Below are positions 1 to 10,080 of a stretch of DNA of 33,972 nucleotides, piece after piece. Under the pieces are notes generated by a model. It saw only the letters and a program-made list of their open reading frames with translations, searched no databases and was not told the origin of the DNA. The position numbers were made by a program, and so were the translations under genes. This stretch comes from Candidatus Levyibacteriota bacterium (lineage in GTDB: Bacteria; Patescibacteriota; Microgenomatia; Levybacterales; UBA12049). Location of the stretch: NCBI GenBank assembly GCA_016204535.1, contig JACQKL010000009.1:1-33972 (forward strand), read 5' to 3'. The first letter of the stretch is position 1. Each line of letters opens with the position of its first letter.

Positions 1-531
1 CCAGGGGTAACATTCGAAGATCAAGGAGATATTTTCGAAGTCATAACCTATAACAACATGCATCTTCGAAAAACAAGTTCTGTTGTGCAATTAAAAGTCA
101 GGAGTCTCCGAAGAGGCGGAACAATTGAGAAAACTTATGGGAGCAACGGAGAGGTAAATCCTGTATCAATTACCCGCCAAGAGTTGCAATATCTCTATAA
201 AGACAACGAACTAGGATATTTTATGGATCCTCAAACTTTTGAGCAGGTAGGTGTCCCTTTGAAAAATCTGGACGGACACATGTTTTTAAAAGAAGGAGAA
301 ACATTGGTTGTTAAATTTTATAAAGAAGAACCATTAAGCATCACTCTTCCACCCAAAGTTAAACTAAAAGTTACAGATACCAATCCGGGAGTAAAAGGGA
401 ACTCCGCAACCAACGTCTATAAAGATGCAACACTGGAAACAGGGCTTAAAACCAAGGTTCCTTTATTTATCGATATCGGAGACGAAATCATAGTTGACAC
501 CCGCGACGGCTCCTACACCAACCGCGCATAA
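1..531 (+). CDS. efp: Translation elongation factor P, 5'-truncated by window edge
   Basis: Frame is open from base 1 (PGVTFEDQGDIFEVITYNNMHLRKTSSVVQ...); C-terminal ATLETG...VPLFIDIGDEIIVDTRDGSYTNRA is typical of EF-P. Confidence 0.93.
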   Translation, partial: PGVTFEDQGDIFEVITYNNMHLRKTSSVVQLKVRSLRRGGTIEKTYGSNGEVNPVSITRQELQYLYKDNELGYFMDPQTFEQVGVPLKNLDGHMFLKEGETLVVKFYKEEPLSITLPPKVKLKVTDTNPGVKGNSATNVYKDATLETGLKTKVPLFIDIGDEIIVDTRDGSYTNRA

Positions 532-543
532 ACTACTCACCTG

Positions 544-572
544 TTGCTACATTCTTATTTTTCCAGTATAAT
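544..572 (+). promoter_or_regulatory. Putative sigma70-like promoter for uvrA (TTGCTA-N17-TATAAT)
   Basis: -35 TTGCTA 544-549, -10 TATAAT 567-572, 17-nt spacer. Confidence 0.55.
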
Positions 573-631
573 TATTGATCGTTTAAAAATAAAATTATGG
601 ACAATATAGTCATAAAAGGGGCAAGAGAACA

Positions 632-697
632 CCCCAGTAAAATGCTTACTTGCTCGCAAGGATTACATCCATGCCTCGCAAGAGCGCATTTACGGGG
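632..697. repeat. Palindromic insertion-like element (CCCCAGTAAAATGC ... GCATTTACGGGG)
   Basis: Imperfect terminal inverted repeat at 632-645 and 686-697, internal direct copies of CTCGCAAG; lies between two near-copies of the uvrA start. Confidence 0.55.
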
Positions 698-714
698 CAA
701 GCAATCTTAAACAT

Positions 715-3603
715 ATGGAATACATTAAAATCAAAGGAGCAAGAGAGCACAATCTTAAGAACGTAGACCTTGAAATTCCTAAAAATAAGCTGGTGGTTTT
801 TACCGGCCTATCCGGGTCTGGTAAATCCTCTTTAGCTTTTGACACTATTTATGCCGAAGGACAGCGCCGGTATGTTGAAAGTCTTTCTTCCTATGCCAGA
901 CAATTTTTGGGGATAATGAAAAAGCCGGATGTTGATCTGATCGAAGGTTTGTCGCCGGCAATTTCCATTGACCAAAAATCAGGAAGCCACAACCCCAGAT
1001 CAACTGTCGGAACAGTCACGGAAATTTACGATTATTTAAGGCTTTTATTTGCCCGCATTGGCCACCCCCATTGTTCTAACTGTGGAAGGGAAATAAGTCA
1101 CCAAACACCAGAGCAGATAACCAATGCTGTTCTTGCGCTTACGAATAACTCTATCTCCAAAAAACTTAAAATTTTAATACTGGCTCCGATTGTCAAAGAC
1201 AGAAAAGGCGAATACAAAGAACTTTTTGCTGATCTTAAAAAGAGGGGTTACAGAAAAGTCAGGATTGATAAAGAAGTTTTTTCTTTAGATGATAATTTTA
1301 TTTTGATTAAAACAAATAAGCATACAATAGAAGTTATTATTGATGAAGTTATCTTAACAAGCAATACGGATAGGCTCAGGATTGCAGAAAATGTTGAAAA
1401 AGGCTTAAGGCTTGGCAATAGCGAATTGATTGTTTCGGTCGTTTCCGACGCCGGATTCAATATCCCAGCTAAACCCAAAAAAATGAGCGATGAGCTTTTT
1501 TCGGAAAAATTTGCCTGCCCTGTCTGCGGAATTTCAATTCCCGAGATAGAACCTCGAATTTTTTCTTTTAATACGCCTCATGGAGCATGCGAAATGTGTA
1601 ATGGACTAGGAACTCTTTTGGCGGTTGACCGTGATTTGGTTTTTAATGACAACCTCTCTATATCTGAAGGGGGAATTCTACCATATTCAAATCTTTTCGA
1701 AAACGACACCTGGTTCTCAAGAACGATTATTGAGTTTTGCCAAATAAATAATATTCCCTTGAAAAAAAGGCTTCTTGAAATTTCAGAAGATAAAAAAGAT
1801 CTTCTCCTGCAGGGAACCGGAGAAAAAATATATAAGGTAGTGGGAAAAAACAGATGGGGAAGATTAACCGAAATTCATGAACCGTTTAGAGGAATTCTAT
1901 GGGACTTAAGAGAAAAATATCAATCGACAGACTCCATGTTTTTAAAATCACGAATCGAAAAATTTATGAGATATGAAACTTGCACGACTTGTAACGGAGC
2001 ACGACTTAAAAAAGAAGCAATGCACATAACGATTGGTGAAAAATCAATTATCGATATTTGCAATCTATCTATTATTGACGCTTTGGAATTTATCAAAAAA
2101 ATTAGCAATTTGCTCTCTTTGCGAGAACAGGAAATTTCCAAACTAATCTTAAAAGAAATTAAAGAAAGACTTTTATTTTTAAAGGATGTGGGATTGGATT
2201 ATTTGACCCTTTCAAGGGGGGCACAAACCTTGGCAGGAGGAGAAGCACAAAGAATAAGACTTGCATCTCAAATAGGGAGCGGATTAACAGGGGTTTTATA
2301 TGTTTTGGATGAACCATCAATTGGACTGCATCAAAAAGATAATAAAAAGCTCATCGAAACACTCAAAAAACTAAGAGACTTAGGGAACACGGTTTTGGTC
2401 GTTGAACATGACCGGGAAACAATGGAACAATCGGATTACATTGTGGATTTTGGCCCGGGTGCAGGAGAAGGGGGCGGACACATTGTCGCCAAAGGCACAA
2501 TAGAAGAGATTAAGAGAAACCCTAATTCTATTACTGGTAAATATTTATCCGGAGCAAAAAAAATTAAGTTGACATCTGATACATTCAAGAACCAAGATCT
2601 ATTTCATGTCAAAAAAACCTTATCGATTTTTGGAGCAAAGGAACATAATTTAAAAAACATTGACGTTCATTTCCCTTTGCAAAAAATGATAGTTGTAACC
2701 GGCGTTTCCGGATCGGGAAAATCTACTTTAATCAATGATATTTTGTATCAAGCACTTATGCAATTACAAAACCCCTATCACCGGGAAAAACCGGGTCGCT
2801 TTGCAAGAATTGAGGGATATCAAAATATCAAAAGAGTTTACATGATCGATCAGTCTCCAATCGGCAGGACTCCAAGAAGCAATCCTGCAACTTATACAGG
2901 AGCTTTTACATATATACGTGATCTGTTCTCTAAAACAAAAGACGCGAAAGTTAGAGGATATAATCCCGGAAGATTTTCTTTCAATGTCAAAGGCGGACGC
3001 TGCGAAGCCTGTGAAGGAGAAGGACAAATAAAAATTGAAATGCAATTTTTACCTGATGTTTATGTAAAATGTGAGGTATGTAACGGAAAACAATATAATA
3101 AGGAGGCGTTAGAGATCTTTCTTGATGGAAAAAATATTGCTGACGTGTTAGCAATGAGTGTTCAAGAAGCATTACGTTTTTTTTCTTTTGTCCCAGTACT
3201 TTCACACAAACTGCAAACTCTTAACGACGTCGGATTGTCTTACATAAAACTTGGCCAGCCGGCTCCAACCTTGTCAGGGGGAGAAGCGCAAAGAGTAAAA
3301 TTATCAGACGAATTATCTAAAAAAGGACAGAATTGTCTCTATTTATTGGATGAACCGACAACCGGTTTGCATTTTGCCGATCTGGAAAAACTACTTTTAG
3401 TTTTGCGCAACTTAGTTAATAGAGGGAATACGGTTATTGTCATCGAGCATAATTTGGATGTTATTAAAAGTGCGGATTATATAATTGATCTTGGTCCTGA
3501 CGGAGGAGAAAAAGGCGGAGAAGTAGTTGTGATTGGCACTCCGCAGGAAATTACAAGAAATCCCCGTTCTTACACCGGCCAATTCCTGAAAAAAGTTTTA
3601 TAA
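715..3603 (+). CDS. uvrA: Excinuclease ABC subunit A
   Basis: Full-length UvrA: two Walker A motifs ([18 protein letters not shown]), CxxC zinc motifs, [11 protein letters not shown] signature. Confidence 0.97.
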   Translation: MEYIKIKGAREHNLKNVDLEIPKNKLVVFTGLSGSGKSSLAFDTIYAEGQRRYVESLSSYARQFLGIMKKPDVDLIEGLSPAISIDQKSGSHNPRSTVGTVTEIYDYLRLLFARIGHPHCSNCGREISHQTPEQITNAVLALTNNSISKKLKILILAPIVKDRKGEYKELFADLKKRGYRKVRIDKEVFSLDDNFILIKTNKHTIEVIIDEVILTSNTDRLRIAENVEKGLRLGNSELIVSVVSDAGFNIPAKPKKMSDELFSEKFACPVCGISIPEIEPRIFSFNTPHGACEMCNGLGTLLAVDRDLVFNDNLSISEGGILPYSNLFENDTWFSRTIIEFCQINNIPLKKRLLEISEDKKDLLLQGTGEKIYKVVGKNRWGRLTEIHEPFRGILWDLREKYQSTDSMFLKSRIEKFMRYETCTTCNGARLKKEAMHITIGEKSIIDICNLSIIDALEFIKKISNLLSLREQEISKLILKEIKERLLFLKDVGLDYLTLSRGAQTLAGGEAQRIRLASQIGSGLTGVLYVLDEPSIGLHQKDNKKLIETLKKLRDLGNTVLVVEHDRETMEQSDYIVDFGPGAGEGGGHIVAKGTIEEIKRNPNSITGKYLSGAKKIKLTSDTFKNQDLFHVKKTLSIFGAKEHNLKNIDVHFPLQKMIVVTGVSGSGKSTLINDILYQALMQLQNPYHREKPGRFARIEGYQNIKRVYMIDQSPIGRTPRSNPATYTGAFTYIRDLFSKTKDAKVRGYNPGRFSFNVKGGRCEACEGEGQIKIEMQFLPDVYVKCEVCNGKQYNKEALEIFLDGKNIADVLAMSVQEALRFFSFVPVLSHKLQTLNDVGLSYIKLGQPAPTLSGGEAQRVKLSDELSKKGQNCLYLLDEPTTGLHFADLEKLLLVLRNLVNRGNTVIVIEHNLDVIKSADYIIDLGPDGGEKGGEVVVIGTPQEITRNPRSYTGQFLKKVL

Positions 3604-4788
3604 ACTTGTTTCTTGTTTGGAGAAAAGGATTTTTGCCCAGAAAGAGACTAAAAGAACAATTATTCCACCCAAACCGAAAAGAAGAGGAAAACCCAAAATT
3701 CCAATTAATAGTCCGCCTAACATTGCTCCCATTGCAGTGCCAAGCGGTGAAAAAATAGTGTCTATTGCAGCTGTTTCGCTGGAATCTTTCGCAAAAGTTT
3801 TAGACAATATTCCGGATCTTATGGTATTCGTAATAAATCCTCCCAGTTCCATCATTTCCATCAGTATTAAAATTCCCATAAATCCAATTCCTGATCCAAA
3901 AATGCCAAACAGAATAGATCCAATAGCGAAAATAAGACTGCCTTTAAAAACATTACTACCGATTTTTGAAACAAAACTTATGCCATATATTGAAATCGGC
4001 ACAAAAATTGCAGAAAGTGTTGCTGCAAAAATTAGAATAGTATTTTGGCTCCAACCAATCGATTTTAAGAAAATTACAAAAAATGCCTGATAAAAACCTC
4101 CGACAAGTAAAACAGCCAAAGAAGTTGCTATGAAAGGCAGTGTATTTTTACCAAAAATTAGTTTTGAGAGATTCAAAAATTCTTTAATTGAGTAATTTAA
4201 ATTTATTGCGCTATGAAATAAAATACTATTTGTTCTAAAAAAGAAAAAACTTAAGACAATATTTAGGATATGAATTATAAAACTAGCCGCAAATACACCT
4301 GTAAATCCAAAACGCCAAATTAAGACAGCTCCAATTAACGGCGCAAATTCTGAGGCATAATAAGGCGCAGAATAAAACCAGCCAAATGACCTAGCAGGTT
4401 TTTCAAAACGTGCACCGATCAATATTCCTTTATGGCTGACAAAAAACAAAGCTGCGGAAATTCCCAAAAGTACCTGCATAAAGTAAAACACTGAAGAAGA
4501 AGAAGACATATAAATCATTCCTAACGAATAGATTGCATAGCCGATAATTCCCAAAACAATCAGAAAAACAGGTTTAAATTTATAATTTAAAAAACCAACT
4601 ATCGGTGCAAAAAACACAATTGGTAAATATATCAATAAATAGGAATAACCAATCTGATGAAACGCTAGGCCCTTACTTAAAAGGAAAAGAGGAAAGTAAA
4701 GTGAAAAAAGTTTGTACCCAAACATTAACAGGAAATGAGAGAAGGTTGCTTTTCCGGTTACATGGTCAATGCTTGGCAACAAACTCAT
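3598..4788 (-). CDS. MFS-type transporter
   Basis: 396 aa with ~12 hydrophobic segments, MFS-like pattern; converges on and slightly overlaps uvrA. Confidence 0.7.
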   Translation of the reverse strand: MSLLPSIDHVTGKATFSHFLLMFGYKLFSLYFPLFLLSKGLAFHQIGYSYLLIYLPIVFFAPIVGFLNYKFKPVFLIVLGIIGYAIYSLGMIYMSSSSSVFYFMQVLLGISAALFFVSHKGILIGARFEKPARSFGWFYSAPYYASEFAPLIGAVLIWRFGFTGVFAASFIIHILNIVLSFFFFRTNSILFHSAINLNYSIKEFLNLSKLIFGKNTLPFIATSLAVLLVGGFYQAFFVIFLKSIGWSQNTILIFAATLSAIFVPISIYGISFVSKIGSNVFKGSLIFAIGSILFGIFGSGIGFMGILILMEMMELGGFITNTIRSGILSKTFAKDSSETAAIDTIFSPLGTAMGAMLGGLLIGILGFPLLFGLGGIIVLLVSFWAKILFSKQETSL

Positions 4789-4845
4789 TAAATTATCCTA
4801 ACAAATAGATATATCTAAGACAAGTATGGTAACATTAAAGCATAA

Positions 4846-6678
4846 ATGCAAAAACTGTTTGTAATTATTTCTTTTTTTATCTATTTTTTTTATTTTCCAC
4901 TAAGTACATTGGTTTTTGGAGCATCTAATTTCATAACAGACTATCAAGTAACCTACAATGTCCTGGAAAATGCGCTAACCCATGTCACATTTAATGTGGC
5001 GCTAACAAATCGGTCAAGTCAATATTACGCATCCTCTTATAGCATACAGGTCGGATTTAAAAATATAGAAAATGTTTTAGCATCAGATTCGGATGGAAGA
5101 ATCATTCCGGTTGTTGCTAAAAGTGACGATGGAAATAATATTGAGATTACTTTTAACAAAAAGATTGTTGGCCTTGACAAAAAGCTTTCTTTCACAATAT
5201 CTTTTGATACTCCAGACATTGCGCAAAAGGAAGGCGTAATTTGGGACATTAATATCCCTGGACTTGCAAAACAGATTGAATATGAGATTTTTAACGTAAA
5301 AGTAATTGTGCCGAAATTTCTAGGTAATCCTTCCTATATTAAACCTGATATTGGAAAATTTAACGGCACCAATTTGAATTTTACAAAAGATGATCTTGGA
5401 GAATCGGGAATTTCTATTTCTTTTGGAGAGGCAGAAATTTATAGTTTTGATCTTGCATATCATTTAAAAAATTCGAATTTATTTCCAGTCAAAACGGAGA
5501 TTGCTCTCCCGCCGTCCACGAATTATCAAGATGTTGAAATAACCGATATTAATCCCAATCCCCAAAACGTTATTCAGGATATAGATGGGAATTGGCTGGC
5601 TCAATATATTCTTGCTCCTTCCAAAAAAATGGATATTAAAGTTAAGGGAAAAGCGAAAATTTTACTTCGTCCAAAAAAAGAACCTTTATCGCAAGAGCTA
5701 ATAAAAGAATATTTAAAAGAACAACCGTTTTGGCAAACTACAAATAGTCAAATAAAAAAATTAGCTTTAAGTCTTAAAACTCCTTATGAAATTTATCAAT
5801 ACGCTGTAAATAATTTAACCTATGATTTTACAAGAGTCGAGTCAGAAAAACCAAGAGTTGGAGCGAAAGGGGTGTTAGAAAATCCAACCTCTGCAGTTTG
5901 CCTAGAATTTACAGACCTTTTTGTCGCCTTAGCAAGAGCGGCCGGAATTCCTGCGCGAGAAGTAAATGGTTTTGCATATACCAAAAACTCAAAAGAAAGA
6001 CCACTGTCTTTGGTAAAAGACGTCTTACATGCATGGCCTGAATACTACGATTTCGATCTTGAAAGTTGGGTGATGGTTGATCCAACGTGGGGAAATACAA
6101 CTGGAGGCGTTGATTACTTCTACACTTTAGATTTTGACCATTTTGCTTTTGTTATAAAGGGCATAAGCAGTACCTATCCTATACCAGCTGGTGGATATAA
6201 AATCTCTGGAACTAATACGAAGGATGTAAATGTTGAATTTGCGAATAGCTTTGACCCACCAAACCAAGCGCTTTCTTTTTCGGAAAATTTTTCTAAAAGT
6301 TATTTTTCAGGTACAAATATACAGGGAAACATCTTAATTAAAAATGTTGGCCCTATAATATCTTCACCTCAAGTAATTACTGTCGCGTCCTCATTTTTAA
6401 AGCCAAACCTTCAGAAACTATACTTTGGGAAGATTCCTCCACAAGGCTCACTAATAATTCCTGTTAGTTTTAACAAGCCCTCAATTTTGACAAATAAAAG
6501 CGATACTATTAGAATGTCCCTAAGCGGAAACGAAATCTCAAAAAATATCATAATATCTCCATTTATTCTAAATAAATGGACAATTGCAGGAGGAATTTTA
6601 TTTGCTAGCATCATTACCTTATTATCAATGGTTATCTACAAAACCAGGAATTTACTTATTTTTAGACAAAAAAAATAG
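4846..6678 (+). CDS. Secreted/membrane transglutaminase-like domain protein
   Basis: N-terminal signal peptide; TSAVCLEFTDLFVALARAAGIPAREVNGFAY, HAWPEYYD and VMVDPTWG give the Cys-His-Asp transglutaminase-like motifs; C-terminal TM. Confidence 0.88.
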   Translation: MQKLFVIISFFIYFFYFPLSTLVFGASNFITDYQVTYNVLENALTHVTFNVALTNRSSQYYASSYSIQVGFKNIENVLASDSDGRIIPVVAKSDDGNNIEITFNKKIVGLDKKLSFTISFDTPDIAQKEGVIWDINIPGLAKQIEYEIFNVKVIVPKFLGNPSYIKPDIGKFNGTNLNFTKDDLGESGISISFGEAEIYSFDLAYHLKNSNLFPVKTEIALPPSTNYQDVEITDINPNPQNVIQDIDGNWLAQYILAPSKKMDIKVKGKAKILLRPKKEPLSQELIKEYLKEQPFWQTTNSQIKKLALSLKTPYEIYQYAVNNLTYDFTRVESEKPRVGAKGVLENPTSAVCLEFTDLFVALARAAGIPAREVNGFAYTKNSKERPLSLVKDVLHAWPEYYDFDLESWVMVDPTWGNTTGGVDYFYTLDFDHFAFVIKGISSTYPIPAGGYKISGTNTKDVNVEFANSFDPPNQALSFSENFSKSYFSGTNIQGNILIKNVGPIISSPQVITVASSFLKPNLQKLYFGKIPPQGSLIIPVSFNKPSILTNKSDTIRMSLSGNEISKNIIISPFILNKWTIAGGILFASIITLLSMVIYKTRNLLIFRQKK

Positions 6679-7885
6679 AGTTTTGTATGTTGGAAAAGCT
6701 AAAAATCTCAAAAAAAGAGTTAATTCCTATTTTGCCAAATATGCCAACTTAGGTCATAAAACCAGTGTTCTAGTTTCCAAAATTAGCAAAATAAAAACTA
6801 TTATTGTTGATTCCGAAATCCAAGCCTTTCTCCTTGAAGCAAATTTCATTAAAAAGTACAAACCAAAATATAATATTAAACTCACTGACGATAAAGCTTA
6901 TCCGTTAATACGAGTTACCATTAAAGACTCATATCCGAAAATATTAATTGCTAGAAGAACTTCAGATAAAAATTCTTTGTATTTTGGCCCTTTCCCCAAC
7001 TCTACCAAAGAACTTAGAATCACGTTGAAAATAATAAGGAAAATCTTTCCCTTCCAGTCGGTACCAAACCATCCCAAAAAAATATGCTTATATAATCATC
7101 TAGGTCTTTGTCCATGTCCGCCTGTTTTTGATTCTCCTGAGTTTAAAAAAGAATATCGAAAAAGTATAAAACACATAATTGATTTTCTAAATGGAAAGAG
7201 TAAAAAAATTATTAAAGATCTAATAAAAGAAAGAGATTTACTAAGTAGTCAAGAACAATTTGAAAAAGCTAATGTTTTACAAAGTAAAATATCGGCAATT
7301 GAACTAATTACTGGTCCTTATTACGCCAGATTTGATTCTGACTTAAGCCCTAATCTTTTGGAGGATTTAAGAGCAAAAGAAACCGAAGATCTAATGAGAA
7401 TTTTAAATGAAAACAAAGTTGCTGTTAAAATTCTTAGAAGAATTGAGTGTTTTGACATCTCCAATGTATCCGGCAAAAACGCAACAGGCTCTATGGTAGT
7501 ATTTACTAATGGAGAAAAAAATAGCTCTCAATACAGAAAATTTAAAATTAAAACCCTAAATTCCCCAAATGATTTTGCGATGATGGAAGAAGTTCTCCAA
7601 AGGAGAATTCAGCACAAAGAATGGCCTTATCCTGATTTGCTAATAGTTGATGGCGGAAAAGGACAGGTGTCTTCTGCTTTAAAAGTTTTAAGAGAGATTA
7701 AAACTCATATTCCAATTATTGGTCTTGCAAAAAAAGAAGAGACAATAATTTCCTCTGACTTTAAAGAAATAATTCTGTCCAAAAATTCCGATGCGCTGAA
7801 ACTTGTAATGAGAATTCGCGACGAAGCCCACCGCTTTGCCATCACCTATCATCGAAAGCTAAGAGGTAAATCCTTCTTACTCTGA
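6602..7885 (+). CDS. uvrC: Excinuclease ABC subunit C, short form apparently lacking the C-terminal HhH domain
   Basis: KPGIYLFLDKKNRVLYVGKAKNLKKRVNSYF (GIY-YIG), UVR motif, CFDISNVSG...LLIVDGGKGQ endonuclease domain; AGGAGG at 6588-6593 is 8 nt before TTG 6602. Confidence 0.88.
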   Translation: MLASLPYYQWLSTKPGIYLFLDKKNRVLYVGKAKNLKKRVNSYFAKYANLGHKTSVLVSKISKIKTIIVDSEIQAFLLEANFIKKYKPKYNIKLTDDKAYPLIRVTIKDSYPKILIARRTSDKNSLYFGPFPNSTKELRITLKIIRKIFPFQSVPNHPKKICLYNHLGLCPCPPVFDSPEFKKEYRKSIKHIIDFLNGKSKKIIKDLIKERDLLSSQEQFEKANVLQSKISAIELITGPYYARFDSDLSPNLLEDLRAKETEDLMRILNENKVAVKILRRIECFDISNVSGKNATGSMVVFTNGEKNSSQYRKFKIKTLNSPNDFAMMEEVLQRRIQHKEWPYPDLLIVDGGKGQVSSALKVLREIKTHIPIIGLAKKEETIISSDFKEIILSKNSDALKLVMRIRDEAHRFAITYHRKLRGKSFLL

Positions 7886-7921
7886 CACCCTCCAGGTGTC
7901 GCTTCACAGGTGTCGCCTCAC
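7884..7921. repeat. REP-like palindrome (GACACCCTCCAGGTGTC) plus adjacent half-repeat AGGTGTCGCCTC
   Basis: Perfect 6-bp stem, and a 14-nt near-perfect tandem AGGTGTCGCTTCAC/AGGTGTCGCCTCAC; same core at 23180, 26127 and 26860. Confidence 0.8.
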
Positions 7922-7929
7922 CCCGTATT

Positions 7930-8349
7930 CTAAAATTCCAATACTGGCTCTTTTCCATCCGCAACGGGGAAAATTTTTTGATCAAACAGTTTAATTCTTT
8001 TGGGTGTAATTTTAAACATACTTCCTTTTACTGCTTGATCCGTTAGTTTTGGGTTGACAACTCCAAGGTTGGTTTTCCAAAGTTTTAAAGCATACTTAAT
8101 TTTAGATAATCCAGAAATTTGTTGGGCGATGCCTGATAATTGAAGTCCGCTTTTAGATTTATTTATGTCTTGATTACTATCAGCAATAACTATAGCAACT
8201 TTTGGATTCTGCAGAATCTGTTTAACGTGCAATGTGTCTGGGCTACTTAGAAAGTAGAGATTTAAATCTTGATCAAAGGTATAATAGACAGTCGCGATCC
8301 AAGGAAAATCTCCGTTGGCTCCAACCACCATGAGATGTTTATTTTCCAA
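7930..8349 (-). CDS. Pyridoxamine 5'-phosphate oxidase-like FMN-binding split-barrel protein
   Basis: GDFPWIATVYYTFDQDLNLYFLSSPDTLHVKQILQNPKVAIVI pattern; probable TTG start at 8349. Confidence 0.75.
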   Translation of the reverse strand: MENKHLMVVGANGDFPWIATVYYTFDQDLNLYFLSSPDTLHVKQILQNPKVAIVIADSNQDINKSKSGLQLSGIAQQISGLSKIKYALKLWKTNLGVVNPKLTDQAVKGSMFKITPKRIKLFDQKIFPVADGKEPVLEF

Positions 8350-8362
8350 TCACAAACACATT

Positions 8363-9721
8363 TCATTTCACAGACACTTCGTAATAATAAGGAAAAAAGA
8401 GAAATAAAGCCGGAGGGTCGGAAAAAATATATTTTTGAAATTCCGAGTATATTTTAATCCGCTTTTGCATGTCTAATTCTTTTCTTCCATCCTCAAGGAG
8501 CTTGTCTATCCTTTTATTATCATAGTGGGTAATATTGTTTATTTGATCCGAATGCCAAAGCGTGTATTGGTCAGGATCCGGCGAAAGCTTAAATTCTCCC
8601 AGAAAAATTTGGAAGCTTGTGGGAATCTCTTTAGCAATTCTTATCTTCGTATTAATATTTAATTTTTTCCACGTATTCGCAATTATTTTAGCAGTTTCCT
8701 CGTATTTTGGTAAAGTATCAATTGTCAAAAATATCTTGCTGTCTTTCGTTGCTATTTCGGATTTATCTATAAGTAGCTTTGCATGTTCAAGATCCTGGGT
8801 ATAGGTATTAACACCCTGTTGACTTACGTAAGAATAGGCCGATAATGGGCTTGAATTTCTTTCTCCCTGGAAAAACTCATTTTGCATCGTATACCACAGG
8901 CCTTCTCTCAAAGTTTTTGATGACATTATCTTGTCTTTCGTGTTAAAAAAAAGAGTTACTAAGGAATTGCGATTTACCTTCTTTTCAATTTTTACGTTTT
9001 TAAATGAAGCAAAGGTTGTATTTTTAAAACTTATATCGGACAGGTTTATAATTTTTGACAATTCACCAAGCGCAAATGCAATTTTCAATGAATTCATTGT
9101 TGGGTAGAATAATTGATACTCGTATATTTTGCGATCTTTTTTAGAATAAAGCTCCATAGACTCAACAAAATTACCATTAAGCTTTATTTTTTTCACCCTG
9201 TAGTCTCCAACTCCGATAAAACCTTTTTTAAAGATCGGACGCGTTACAGTGGCAAGAAAAGGTGAATAATTATCTTTCAAATTAAAAACTATCGTATATT
9301 TGTTTGGTCTTATGACCGAAACATCGGAAAATCCATAATTAATATCATCTGCTGTTAAATTTTTTCCATCGGAAAAATATATATCTTTCCGCAAATAAAA
9401 AGCATAGGCTTTTCCGTTAGGAGCAATTCGCCATTTTTCGGCAATATCTGGCTTAATACTTCCATCCTTTGCTATTTTGGTCAAACCCCTTGATATTTTT
9501 GCCAAAATCTCTTGCGGTAAATCGTCTGTAGTAAAAGAACCAACCATACCTATCGTTTCTTTTTCTACAAAGGGAAGAAGTGTTACGAAATATGATAGAA
9601 AAAAATTAAGAAGAAGAAATGCAAAAAGCCCTATTCCAAAAAAATATAAAATATTCTTTCCCCATCTTTTGATATACGCTTTTACTAACCAAAAAATGAG
9701 TCTTTTTCGGAAAATAATCAT
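8363..9721 (-). CDS. ABC transporter extracellular solute-binding protein (SBP_bac_5/OppA-like), N-terminal TM anchor
   Basis: LTKIAKDGSIKPDIAEKWRIAPNGKAYAFYLRKDIYFSDGKNLTADDINYGF matches family-5 SBP. Confidence 0.85.
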   Translation of the reverse strand: MIIFRKRLIFWLVKAYIKRWGKNILYFFGIGLFAFLLLNFFLSYFVTLLPFVEKETIGMVGSFTTDDLPQEILAKISRGLTKIAKDGSIKPDIAEKWRIAPNGKAYAFYLRKDIYFSDGKNLTADDINYGFSDVSVIRPNKYTIVFNLKDNYSPFLATVTRPIFKKGFIGVGDYRVKKIKLNGNFVESMELYSKKDRKIYEYQLFYPTMNSLKIAFALGELSKIINLSDISFKNTTFASFKNVKIEKKVNRNSLVTLFFNTKDKIMSSKTLREGLWYTMQNEFFQGERNSSPLSAYSYVSQQGVNTYTQDLEHAKLLIDKSEIATKDSKIFLTIDTLPKYEETAKIIANTWKKLNINTKIRIAKEIPTSFQIFLGEFKLSPDPDQYTLWHSDQINNITHYDNKRIDKLLEDGRKELDMQKRIKIYSEFQKYIFSDPPALFLFFPYYYEVSVK

Positions 9722-9726
9722 AGATT

Positions 9727-9939
9727 TTAATGGGGTATGAGAAGAATTATTGATAAAATCCCAAAAAGAAATGCCAAGACTATTGTAGAAAATATAAGTA
9801 GTTTGTCTATACTTTGCTTACTTCGATAGAATTCTCCACCTCCTCCAAAAGAACTGGATAGGCCTGAGCCTTGCATTTGTAGCATAATTACTACAATAAG
9901 GGCAACCGCAACTATTATCTCAGCCAGATTTAAAATCAT
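9727..9939 (-). CDS. secG: Preprotein translocase subunit SecG
   Basis: 70 aa, two TM segments, VIMLQMQGSGLSSSFGGGGEFYRSKQSIDKLL. Confidence 0.88.
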   Translation of the reverse strand: MILNLAEIIVAVALIVVIMLQMQGSGLSSSFGGGGEFYRSKQSIDKLLIFSTIVLAFLFGILSIILLIPH

Positions 9940-10080
9940 GATATTTTAATTATACCACTCCGCTTTAATTTTTTACAAATTGGTATGACTTCGCAGCCTC
10001 ATGCTAATTTTAATCCAAAATTTTAAATCGATATTCAAAGCTTCGTAGGTATTCCTGATTTATATTTTGTAAGCGGAGAG

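Noticed and set aside
1248-3205. Antisense ORFs within uvrA (1248-1478, 1920-2141, 2764-3045 minus; 2987-3205 minus)
   Set aside because: Shadow ORFs inside a strongly conserved gene; no recognisable protein features.
3617-4090. 157-aa plus-strand ORF opposite the MFS gene
   Set aside because: Antisense to a membrane protein with clear TM pattern; Pro/Ile-rich composition is typical of a shadow frame.
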